Shown: positions 1 to 6,590 of the stretch, in pieces | Position numbering within the stretch: position 1 is the stretch's first letter | How the letters are laid out: each line of letters begins with the position of its first letter | Assembly (NCBI GenBank): GCA_019694435.1 | Contig: JAIBBZ010000014.1 | Span: 1 to 64,000, forward strand | Length of the DNA stretch: 64,000 nucleotides | Direction of reading: 5' to 3' | Origin: Pirellulales bacterium | GTDB taxonomy: Bacteria > Planctomycetota > Planctomycetia > Pirellulales > JAEUIK01 | Program-made: the position numbers and the translations under genes | The notes under the pieces: model-generated | Database searches by the model: none | Told to the model about the DNA's origin: nothing | Seen by the model: the letters and a program-made list of their open reading frames with translations, nothing else

Positions 1-2072
1 GCGTACCAGTAGCCGTGATCGACCGAGGCCCAGGTCTGCATCAGGCCCACAGGGAGCAGGCTCAAAATACACATCATCATCAACCCACCGTTGAGCGCCC
101 AAAACGAAAACTTGAGCGGGCGGTCTTGCCACTCTCGCCCCGGGATCAATGCTCGCAGACAGACAAGCATCAGGCCAATGCCGAGCATTCCGTAGACGCC
201 GAACAGGGCGGCGTGGCCGTGGAGGGGCGTCGTGTTGAGGCCCTGCATATAGTAAAGAGCAATAGGTGGGTTAATCATGAAGCCAAACAATCCCGCCCCG
301 ATCATGTTCCAGAAGGCGACGGACACGAAGAAGTAGATCGGCCACTTGTACCGTTGCACCCAAGGCGTCAGCCGGGACCGGCGCAAGTCTTCCATGGCAT
401 CGAAGCCGACGAGCGTGAGTGGCACGACTTCCAGGGCACTGAACACCGATCCCCAAGCCAGCGCGACGGTCGGCGTGCCGGAGAAGTACAAATGATGGCA
501 CGTTCCGATGATGCCACCCGACAGGAAGATCGTCGCCGACAGCAGCGCAGCAGCAGCGGCGATTCCGGGCCGGATGAGGCCGAGGCGCATGAAAAAGAAA
601 GCGATGACGGTCGTGGCGAAGACCTCGAAGAAGCCCTCGACCCACAGATGCACGACCCACCACCGCCAATACTCCACCATCGACAGGTGCGAGTGCTGGC
701 CCCAGGTCAGTCCCGCTCCGTAGAAGAGGGCAATCGCAGCGCTCGCTACGGCGAGGAGGGTCACGAGTTGCTTCTGCTCGCCCGTTCGTCGCAGGGCCGG
801 TAACAGCACACGGACCATCAAACCGAACCAAAGCAGCAGTCCAGCAAATAGGGCGAGTTGCCAGACTCGTCCCAAATCGACGTATTCGTACCCCTGGTGG
901 CCGAAGTAAAACGACACTTTGTCCGTGAGCTTGTTTTGGACGCTCAACCATTGCCCGGTCAGAGACCCGGCCACGACCAGTAGTAATGCCAGGAACAAGA
1001 TGTTGACGCCGAGACGTTGCCCCTTCGGTTCTTGTTCGCTGACGAGCGGGCCAATGAACAAGCCCGCCGCCAGCCATGCCGTCGCAATCCAGAACAACCC
1101 CATCTGAACGTGCCACGTCCGGGTCACGCTGTAGGGCAGCCACTTCGAGAGTGGGATGCCGTAGAAGCCATCGCCTTCCACGCCGTAATGAGCCGTTACC
1201 ACGCCCAGCAACATCTGGAGCAGGATCAGTGCGGCCACGACCCAAAAGTACTTGATGGTCGCCTTCTGCGACGGCGTGGCAACCCATTGGCCCAATGGGT
1301 CGGCGTTCGGCAGGATCGGCGCGTCTTCGTCCGACTTGCGGGCGGCGTGCCACCAGACCATCGCCGAGATGCCCGCCAGGAGCATGATGATGCTCACGCC
1401 GGTCCAAACGACTGTTTCGCCGGTAGGTCGATTGCCGACCAGCGGCTCATATGGCCAGTTGTGGGTGTAGGTGATTCGGTCATTGGGACGATTCGTGCTG
1501 GCAGCCCAAGAAGACCAGAAGAAGAACGCCGAAAGCTTCTTTAGCCGATCGGGATCACTGACGGCTCCTGCGGGGATAGCGTACTCGGCCTTGCCGTTGG
1601 CAAACACGTCAGAGTAGTGCTTCAAGTTCGCCTGAAACGCCTCGGCCCGGATCGGTGAGACAGTAACGGTTCCTGTGCTGGCATCATAAGTGTTGCTACG
1701 CATCTCCTTCGCCAAACGCCCCTGTAGCTGGGCCTGCTTTTCGTCATCGAGCTTGGCGTACTCGCTCCCAAACTCGGCGTTGGCCCAGCGGTCGAGGATG
1801 AACATCGCCTCTCGGTGCAACCAGTCGGCGGTCCAGTCGGGAGCGACGTAGCTACCGTGTCCCCAAACCGAGCCTACCTCCATGCCCCCGAGCGATTGCC
1901 AGACGTTCTGGCCCGCTCCGATCTCGCCCTCGGCAACCAGCACCGTGCCGTCCGTTGTCACGACCTTTGCGGGAACGGGCGGCTTTTCCTGATAGATGCG
2001 AGTCCCGATCCAGCCCAAGACGAGGAAGGAGAGCAGCATCACTAGCGAGAAGCCGATCCAGAGTCGTCTCAT
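1..2072 (-). CDS. norB: Quinol-dependent nitric oxide reductase, large subunit (partial, C-terminus beyond window edge)
   Basis: Membrane-bound haem-copper-family enzyme that reduces two NO to N2O; the fused N-terminal hydrophilic domain marks the single-subunit quinol-oxidising (qNOR) type. The minus frame is open from 2072 to the left edge (690 codons; qNORs usually have about 750-780). Seen: an N-terminal transmembrane helix, then a hydrophilic domain of about 200 residues, then many transmembrane helices. Metal-ligand motifs are intact: TWHVQMG near residue 318, HLWVEGFFE near 474-482 (FeB His and Glu), CHHLYF near 523 (FeB His pair) and GHAALFGVYG near 619 (haem b3 His). I chose the ATG at 2072 because GGAG lies 6 bases upstream; an in-frame ATG at 2084 is possible. 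The MerR-type gene ends 12 bases upstream on the same strand, so the two are probably co-transcribed. No cytochrome c subunit gene is visible. The family call is very secure. Confidence 0.95.
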   Translation of the reverse strand, partial: MRRLWIGFSLVMLLSFLVLGWIGTRIYQEKPPVPAKVVTTDGTVLVAEGEIGAGQNVWQSLGGMEVGSVWGHGSYVAPDWTADWLHREAMFILDRWANAEFGSEYAKLDDEKQAQLQGRLAKEMRSNTYDASTGTVTVSPIRAEAFQANLKHYSDVFANGKAEYAIPAGAVSDPDRLKKLSAFFFWSSWAASTNRPNDRITYTHNWPYEPLVGNRPTGETVVWTGVSIIMLLAGISAMVWWHAARKSDEDAPILPNADPLGQWVATPSQKATIKYFWVVAALILLQMLLGVVTAHYGVEGDGFYGIPLSKWLPYSVTRTWHVQMGLFWIATAWLAAGLFIGPLVSEQEPKGQRLGVNILFLALLLVVAGSLTGQWLSVQNKLTDKVSFYFGHQGYEYVDLGRVWQLALFAGLLLWFGLMVRVLLPALRRTGEQKQLVTLLAVASAAIALFYGAGLTWGQHSHLSMVEYWRWWVVHLWVEGFFEVFATTVIAFFFMRLGLIRPGIAAAAALLSATIFLSGGIIGTCHHLYFSGTPTVALAWGSVFSALEVVPLTLVGFDAMEDLRRSRLTPWVQRYKWPIYFFVSVAFWNMIGAGLFGFMINPPIALYYMQGLNTTPLHGHAALFGVYGMLGIGLMLVCLRALIPGREWQDRPLKFSFWALNGGLMMMCILSLLPVGLMQTWASVDHGYWY

Positions 2073-2084
2073 GTCGATCTCCAT

Positions 2085-2495
2085 TTATCCCGCAGGTCGC
2101 TTCTTCGTCTTGTGGACCAGCGGGCAATCATCCGTCGAGTTCTTTGTCCGACACCGCACCACGATTTTGCCGAGCGAGCGTTTCATCTGTTGCAGGCTGC
2201 GAATCTTCCCCTCGATGTCGGCGACTTTCGACTCTGCTCGCTGCCGGATGTGATCGCACCCGGCATGAGCGACAAACGACAACTCCAACAGTTCTCGGAT
2301 TTCAGCCAGTGTGAAGCCGAGTTCCTTGGCTCGCCGGATGTAGTCCAACCGCTCGATCGTGGATTCGTCATACTGGCGGTAGCCGGAGGGCCGACGCTCC
2401 GGCTCCTGGAGCAGACCTTCCCGTTCGTAGTACCGGATCGTCTCGACGCCGATGCCCGATCGTTTCGCCATCTCGCCGATCTTCATGGCCGTCAT
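2085..2495 (-). CDS. MerR-family thiol-metal-responsive transcriptional regulator
   Basis: DNA-binding activator that twists promoters with an over-long spacer. Residues 4-73 form the MerR winged helix (KIGEMAKRSGIGVETIRYYE, then RPSGYRQYD). A long dimerisation helix follows, then a short C-terminal metal loop. Three cysteines at 80, 115 and 124 keep the C-x34-C-x8-C spacing of the Hg(II)/Pb(II)-type sensors (MerR Cys82/117/126). This predicts sensing of a thiophilic metal rather than of NO itself; NO reaction at the thiols or at a bound metal is an inference. Length 136 aa is normal. ATG at 2495 is used; ATG at 2486 gives the more typical N-terminus. It reads straight into the nitric oxide reductase gene after a 12-base gap, and its own promoter at 2523-2553 has the classic MerR architecture, so autoregulation of the two-gene unit is likely. 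Confidence 0.9.
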   Translation of the reverse strand: MTAMKIGEMAKRSGIGVETIRYYEREGLLQEPERRPSGYRQYDESTIERLDYIRRAKELGFTLAEIRELLELSFVAHAGCDHIRQRAESKVADIEGKIRSLQQMKRSLGKIVVRCRTKNSTDDCPLVHKTKKRPAG

Positions 2496-2522
2496 GGGAT
2501 GTCGCCTCGATTCAATGGGGTC

Positions 2523-2553
2523 ATGATAAGCCTGGAGTATACTACAGAGTCAA
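2523..2553 (-). promoter_or_regulatory. MerR-type promoter/operator with 19-bp spacer
   Basis: On the minus strand a -35 TTGACT (2553-2548) and a -10 TATCAT (2528-2523) are separated by exactly 19 bases, the over-long spacing that MerR-family activators correct by DNA distortion. The spacer holds a near-perfect dyad, CTGTAGTATACTCCAG (2547-2532, 7 of 8 pairs), close to the ZntR/MerR operator style. It lies about 28 bases upstream of the MerR-type gene start. Confidence 0.85.
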
Positions 2554-2576
2554 TGGTAAGCCGCCTGGGTGTGCAT

Positions 2577-2655
2577 TCATCGAATGACCTGCTCAGCTTC
2601 GAGGCGTTTGAGCACCTGCGTGACCCTGGCCTTGCTGGCGCCGAGGTATCCCGAG
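2577..2655 (-). pseudogene. Fragment of a helix-turn-helix protein (C-terminal piece)
   Basis: In the minus strand, a frame ending at a TGA at 2577-2579 reads GYLGASKARVTQVLKRLEAE and then QVIR. This looks like the recognition region of a helix-turn-helix domain of the kind seen in recombinase-linked proteins. No start or upstream domain is joined to it, and the neighbouring hydrophobic ORF runs through it in another frame. I read it as a decayed remnant within the island, but the stretch is short and the call is tentative. Confidence 0.3.
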
Positions 2656-2823
2656 GAAGATGATGGCGGCTACCGCGAGGCCAATCAATACGCCGCCGGC
2701 GCCGAGGAACTCGCGCGGCGGCATCGTGCGAGTATTCCAGAGAAATCCAATGATGAACAGAACGGCGAAGAGCACGAACGTCGCCGCAAAGAACTGGTAC
2801 ACGGCTGATGCCGGTAGAATCAC
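2593..2823 (-). CDS. Small hypothetical membrane protein
   Basis: A 76-residue minus-strand ORF with a GTG start. Two hydrophobic segments are clear, residues about 8-28 (FFAATFVLFAVLFIIGFLW) and about 41-59 (GAGGVLIGLAVAAIIFLGI), joined by a short charged loop. The last 16 residues (from RRQQGQGHAG) look random and overlap, in another frame, an HTH-like remnant, so the true gene may have ended earlier and been joined to unrelated DNA. No family is recognised. It lies between the MerR-type operator and the class V aminotransferase gene. Confidence 0.35.
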   Translation of the reverse strand: MILPASAVYQFFAATFVLFAVLFIIGFLWNTRTMPPREFLGAGGVLIGLAVAAIIFLGIPRRQQGQGHAGAQTPRS

Positions 2824-2874
2824 GATTCGCCCCGAACCGTGGAGTCTCGTCGGTTCGGTAATTTTGTACCGAGG

Positions 2875-4170
2875 CTACTGGGGCAGAGCCGCGTTATCAA
2901 GCGAACGTTCCTCGCCGTTGTCGATTGGCGTGGAAATCGAATGGCTGTGTTTGCCGTTGGTCCCCGAGCTGGTCCGCAGAGCGAGTTCCAGCCGCGTACA
3001 GTTTTCCGGTGACACTCTCGCCTGTCGAGGTGCAGAGAGTCGAATCCAACCACCTGGATAGCAGGTGACGGCGATCGCCTGCTCATCGAAGAGGCTCGGC
3101 AACGCGGGGGCTCCGTCGCTTCGCCTGGCGGCCCGCGCTCTGAGCAGCAAGATTCCGCATTGCAGTTCGGGGGCAACATCGTGCAGTTCGCAGCCCGAAC
3201 GTCGCACGGCGTCGGCAAGTCTCTCGCGGTTGTCGCTCTGAGTTTCATTGCCCTTTGTCGTGTCGGTCCCACTCAACTCAGCGACCGCACCAAAGCAGGT
3301 GACGAGCGGCGCGACATTGACGGTCTCGCCGAACGATGTCGCTTTGCCTTGCGTCAACTCTCGCACCAGTCGCATAAGCGGTTCGCTGGAAGGGTGATCG
3401 CGTTGCTCGTAATGGGCCAAGCGTTCAGTGACTGCCGCGTCCCGGCAGATTGCGATGCCGAGCGGCAGTCCTGACCGGAGCCACTTATGGGCGGACACAA
3501 GGTAAATGTCGGCGGCGTCGACATCCTCGCGGCTGTCGGTATGGGCAAAGCCTTGAGCACCATCAACAACGACCAGTTCCGGCGGCCGGTGGCTGCGTAG
3601 AAGGTGGTGGATACGGGCGACCGGAAGCCGAACACCATCGTGGCTCACCGATGGCAAGAAAAGACCATCGCAGGAATGTTGCCGGTAGTGTGCGGCGATG
3701 ACGTCAATCAGTTCGTCGGCGGACATCTGGTCGCGAAAAATGCGACGTCGCACGCGCACAATCGACGGCATTGAGGCCGAGGAGCGACACGCGGCTATGA
3801 CGGATTGCTGATAGGGCGGCCAAAGCAGATCGACCAGCAACGGTCGTCGGCAGTGACTCGCAAGTAGTCCGATCGACACTTCCGCGAGAGCGCGGGAGCG
3901 GTTCGCGAATAGCACCGATGAGCCGGCTGGCGCGCCTATGAAGTCACGAACGGCGACCCTCAGTCCGTCGATTCCGGGCCAGTAGGGAATCTGGCGGCGG
4001 GAGTTTGCAATTGCCCGTTCGTCGCCGTGAACGAGCCACCGGGTAGCGTACAGCGACAAGCCATCTTCGCTCAGCAGCTTCGCGAAGTCATTTAAGGCTC
4101 GCTGGGCACCCTGGCACATCAGCCCCAGCCGAGCCGTATCAAGATACAGCCGCCTCAGGGGCACTCGCAT
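2875..4170 (-). CDS. PLP-dependent class V aminotransferase-fold protein
   Basis: Fold-type I PLP enzyme of the aminotransferase class V group (cysteine desulfurase, kynureninase and isopenicillin-N epimerase relatives); substrate unknown. Seen: the cofactor-aspartate region VVVDGAQGFAH followed about 20 residues later by SAHKW, whose lysine near residue 228 should form the Schiff base. The C-terminal small domain carries the usual GGWIRLS. No catalytic cysteine loop typical of IscS/SufS is evident, so a desulfurase role is not supported. Length 431 aa is normal; the last 40 residues are polar and look poorly conserved. ATG at 4170 is 28 bases after the stop of the upstream membrane-protein gene, so the two probably form an operon. 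The pair sits in the lower-GC island. Confidence 0.75.
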   Translation of the reverse strand: MRVPLRRLYLDTARLGLMCQGAQRALNDFAKLLSEDGLSLYATRWLVHGDERAIANSRRQIPYWPGIDGLRVAVRDFIGAPAGSSVLFANRSRALAEVSIGLLASHCRRPLLVDLLWPPYQQSVIAACRSSASMPSIVRVRRRIFRDQMSADELIDVIAAHYRQHSCDGLFLPSVSHDGVRLPVARIHHLLRSHRPPELVVVDGAQGFAHTDSREDVDAADIYLVSAHKWLRSGLPLGIAICRDAAVTERLAHYEQRDHPSSEPLMRLVRELTQGKATSFGETVNVAPLVTCFGAVAELSGTDTTKGNETQSDNRERLADAVRRSGCELHDVAPELQCGILLLRARAARRSDGAPALPSLFDEQAIAVTCYPGGWIRLSAPRQARVSPENCTRLELALRTSSGTNGKHSHSISTPIDNGEERSLDNAALPQ

Positions 4171-4198
4171 CCGGTATTTCCGAAGACCTGATCCGATC

Positions 4199-5224
4199 TT
4201 AGATCGGTATGCCGGCGCGATCCATCAGTTCCTGATATTTCTGGCCGAAAAGTTGTAACCGACGCCAGCGGTCGCGCGCGAGTGCGACGTCGGCCGGGTC
4301 GAAGGAGAGCGTGAAGCCAACAGTGCGGGCGTGCCGGTCAAGTTGCTGCTCGCCGGTGGCGCGATGGCCGTAGATCCCGAAATCACGCAGCAGGTCGGGC
4401 TCGGCCACCAGGTCGGTTTCGCGAACCAGGGAGATGGCGATTCCGCGATAGTGTTGGTCGTTGATCCAGTTCAGTACGTCCCGAAGCGGCACGGACAACT
4501 CGGGTGGCCAGAGGTTCCAGCCGAGAATGCAGATCCGCTCAACGCTGACGCCCCGATCGAGCGCCGCGAAGTTCGTCCTCAAGCTGTGCTCGCCGGGAAG
4601 ATCCCGCCAATAGTCCTCGTTGACGACCCATGCCACGGACAGGTATTCGGTGACGTCGGGACTGCGCAGCAACTCCGCGTAGGCGGATCGCCACGTTTCA
4701 GTCTGTTGAAAGGCAATCCGTCCGGCGACCAGTTCGTCCAGTTCTTCCCGAATAACGGCGAGCTTTAACGCGATGAGATTGCGAAGCAGTGAATCGTTCG
4801 TAGTGGTGAGCGAAGCGAGCCGCTCGTCGAGTTCGGCGATGCCGAGGTCCGTGTCGAAGTACCCCCCTGCTCGATCGGTTGTTGTGTCGTGAAGAGCGTG
4901 GGTTCGCCTCGTCGAGGGCCAGGCGATTGTCGCGGCAACAAGCCAGAGGCCGATGAATGCGGCCGACGCGTCACGAGTAATAATTGCGCCAATAATCACA
5001 CTAACCGCGGACACGAGCATCCCCCATCGCGGACGGTCGCGAGTCCGCAGGGACCAGATCAACGCGGTGAAACGTTCGGGCCTCACCAGCCAACCATACC
5101 GTCCGGAGAGGGCGAGCGCAAGCGATGCGCCGTTCGCCTGAGGCGGTCGACACTTTGGTGCGTTATGCCGAGGCTGTCGGCAAGAGGCTGACGGTGTAAT
5201 TGAGCGACATTCGACCACCAGCAC
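4199..5224 (-). CDS. Uncharacterised protein with N-terminal membrane hairpin and conserved soluble domain
   Basis: Family not recognised. Two hydrophobic helices are visible around residues 69-105 (MLVSAVSVIIGA, AAFIGLWLVAATIAW). After a linker, a soluble domain of about 200 residues contains strikingly conserved-looking strings: YLSVAWVVNEDYW, RGVSVERICILGWNLWP, GIAISLVRETDLVAEPDLL and DFGIYGHRATGEQQLD. The domain could be a ligand-binding or signalling module facing the cytoplasm; this is inference. The first 60 residues are proline- and arginine-rich and unconvincing, so the real start may be an internal one just before the helices (for example near residue 46 or 69). It precedes the class V aminotransferase by 28 bases and is likely co-transcribed with it. 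Confidence 0.55.
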   Translation of the reverse strand: MLVVECRSITPSASCRQPRHNAPKCRPPQANGASLALALSGRYGWLVRPERFTALIWSLRTRDRPRWGMLVSAVSVIIGAIITRDASAAFIGLWLVAATIAWPSTRRTHALHDTTTDRAGGYFDTDLGIAELDERLASLTTTNDSLLRNLIALKLAVIREELDELVAGRIAFQQTETWRSAYAELLRSPDVTEYLSVAWVVNEDYWRDLPGEHSLRTNFAALDRGVSVERICILGWNLWPPELSVPLRDVLNWINDQHYRGIAISLVRETDLVAEPDLLRDFGIYGHRATGEQQLDRHARTVGFTLSFDPADVALARDRWRRLQLFGQKYQELMDRAGIPI

Positions 5225-5424
5225 CCGCTGCGGCGACTTTCTATCCAGCCAGACTTCGAGGCCGATTCACGGTCTGGCAACCATTGCAACGTATGCCGGT
5301 GGTCCCAGTCGGGATTGATCGAGAGGACTCAGCATTGTGGACTTGGCCGCGCGTGGGGGCCGGATACTCCGACCTAATTGCCGGCGCAAGCGTTCATGCG
5401 GCCCGAGTCTTGAAGCAAATCAGG

Positions 5425-6036
5425 TCAGTTCATTGCGTCGGCTTGCGGTCGAAAAGTTGTGGTGACACAAAAAGCTGGAATCGATTGCACTTGCCAGACG
5501 TGCCGACTCGCTTTCCAGAATTCGGTTCCGTCATGCGTCGCCCGTTCGGTGTCGACCGTCAGCACCACGGGCGTCGTGTCGGTAGTAGTCGCAACGCGAA
5601 GCGCGTAGTTGAAGTCCGTCGTGAGATGAACAAGTTGCCGCTCCATGGGGCGCAAGCCATAGGTCAGAATCTCATTCAGCCAACATGCTTTCGTGCCGTG
5701 GAAGAGCGGGTTTGGAGGAATGCCGCGGGTGGCAGTTTGAACGTCCGGCACACTGTGTCCGTAGAGTGCACGGATTCTCCCCTCAGAAATCTCTAGTCGG
5801 TCGCGATGACGACACGCAATCATGTGCTCAACTTGTTGTCGGGTCATCAACGCCCATTCGGAGCGACAGCGTTGAACGGCGAAGATCAGCTTGTCGAGGT
5901 CGCTCCAACCATGCGCGTCGAGCACAATGCCGAACTGCCACGGCGTGTGGCGGAGCGCTTGGCAGAGAAATCGAATTAGAGAACGCTCGGAGCGTTTCTG
6001 GTCCCGATTTGGTGTCGAAAAATCTTTGGTGGACAC
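5425..6036 (-). CDS. kptA: RNA 2'-phosphotransferase (KptA/Tpt1 family)
   Basis: Transfers an internal RNA 2'-phosphate to NAD+, giving ADP-ribose 1'',2''-cyclic phosphate. In eukaryotes this ends tRNA splicing; in bacteria the natural role is unclear, with RNA repair or ADP-ribosylation of 5'-phosphorylated ends proposed. Seen: an N-terminal winged-helix lobe with the catalytic Arg-His of the LRH motif (residues 28-30), then GRIRALYGHSV near 86-96 and PLFHGTKACWLNEIL near 110-124, followed by VHLTTD and the C-terminal strand VWQVQSIPAF. Length 203 aa fits. The GTG start at 6036 is set by GGAGG five bases upstream and follows the TAA of the small upstream ORF directly, so translation is probably coupled. 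Part of the island near its attachment-site end. Confidence 0.88.
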   Translation of the reverse strand: MSTKDFSTPNRDQKRSERSLIRFLCQALRHTPWQFGIVLDAHGWSDLDKLIFAVQRCRSEWALMTRQQVEHMIACRHRDRLEISEGRIRALYGHSVPDVQTATRGIPPNPLFHGTKACWLNEILTYGLRPMERQLVHLTTDFNYALRVATTTDTTPVVLTVDTERATHDGTEFWKASRHVWQVQSIPAFCVTTTFRPQADAMN

Positions 6037-6174
6037 TTAGTCCTCCGAGACTTCGACTGGTTGAGCGTGATTCATCGCGGAGTCGACAAGCGCGAGGACG
6101 GCGAGCTTGATGTACTCAGGCAGCGACGACCAATTCTTCGCCACATAATTCAGTGCAATGTCGACGGGAGACAT
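6037..6174 (-). CDS. Small hypothetical protein coupled to kptA
   Basis: A 45-residue ORF from an ATG at 6174 ending in TAA directly against the GTG start of kptA; the last codons also contain the kptA Shine-Dalgarno sequence, so the two are translationally coupled. The pattern NWSSLPEYIKLAVLALVDS resembles short proteins and C-termini that follow site-specific recombinases in planctomycetes, a resemblance from memory only. The frame stays open upstream to 6459, but that part runs across the tmRNA-like fragment and is not protein-like, so I use the internal ATG although it lacks a good ribosome-binding site. Confidence 0.45.
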   Translation of the reverse strand: MSPVDIALNYVAKNWSSLPEYIKLAVLALVDSAMNHAQPVEVSED

Positions 6175-6281
6175 GGTGCGACAAGCCGCGTCGCTGGAGT
6201 ACTGCACATCAACAGCGTTCGATAACGACTGGTCGTCTAAGTTGTTGACTGCTAAACTGCTTGCAAATTCTGATAGAAGAC

Positions 6282-6301
6282 TTCGATTCCCGCCGCCTCC
6301 A
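6282..6301 (+). other. attR-like fragment: 3' end of tmRNA (ssrA) or tRNA
   Basis: The sequence TTCGATTCCCGCCGCCTCCA reads as a T-loop (TTCGATT), the 3' T-stem (CCCGC), the 3' acceptor strand (CGCCTCC) and a discriminator A. The T at acceptor position 70 fits the G3-U70 alanine identity of tmRNA. Upstream bases cannot form the 5' T-stem and no CCA or anticodon half follows or precedes, so this is only the displaced 3' tip left by a tyrosine integrase, not an RNA gene. Confidence 0.65.
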
Positions 6302-6590
6302 ATCCTCGGGCTTGCAGATTCTCGCGGTGACGTGCAAAGTCTGAAATGCCCGGGGGTTTTTTCTGCGCGGCACGGCCCGGTTGCGAGCCCGTTTGGCCCG
6401 CTTGTACGCCTGCTCAAAGGCGTTCTGACCGGCCTCGATGCGGCCCGTCTCGCAGACACTCGTGCATATTCACTGGCGGGCTGCGATCATTTGACCCGTG
6501 ATCGAACCCATTCGGGCGTTGCGAAGCCGCGCCTGGAGGGCACTCAAACTTCAACCCGGGCGGTGACGCGGCGATCCAAGGGGGGTGCAA
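6302..6590. other. Intergenic region without a recognisable gene
   Basis: Between the att-like fragment and the glycoside-hydrolase-like gene. On the minus strand a short run reads like coding sequence (QNAFEQAYKRAKRARN) but has no start or stop in a sensible place. The sequence AAGGGGGG at 6578-6585 is the ribosome-binding site of the next gene. Nothing else is supported. Confidence 0.5.

Larger units (their letters stand above)
1..6301. mobile_element. Putative genomic island (right end), integrated in ssrA
   Basis: The 20-base tmRNA 3'-end-like fragment at 6282-6301 is read 5' to 3' on the + strand, so in the usual model the integrated DNA lies to its left and native chromosome to its right. 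The left side differs from most of the window in lower GC, looser packing and gene content (NO reductase, MerR-type regulator, KptA, fragments of ORFs). The left end and the integrase gene are outside the window or lost. Inference from one junction only. Confidence 0.55.

Noticed and set aside
15..1544. Long plus-strand open frames opposite the NO reductase gene
   Set aside because: They are mirror frames of a clear reductase on the minus strand; the composition is Arg/His/Gln-rich without any domain.
6230..6301. Complete tRNA or tmRNA gene
   Set aside because: Only the 3' tip matches; the 5' T-stem, anticodon arm and 5' acceptor are missing.
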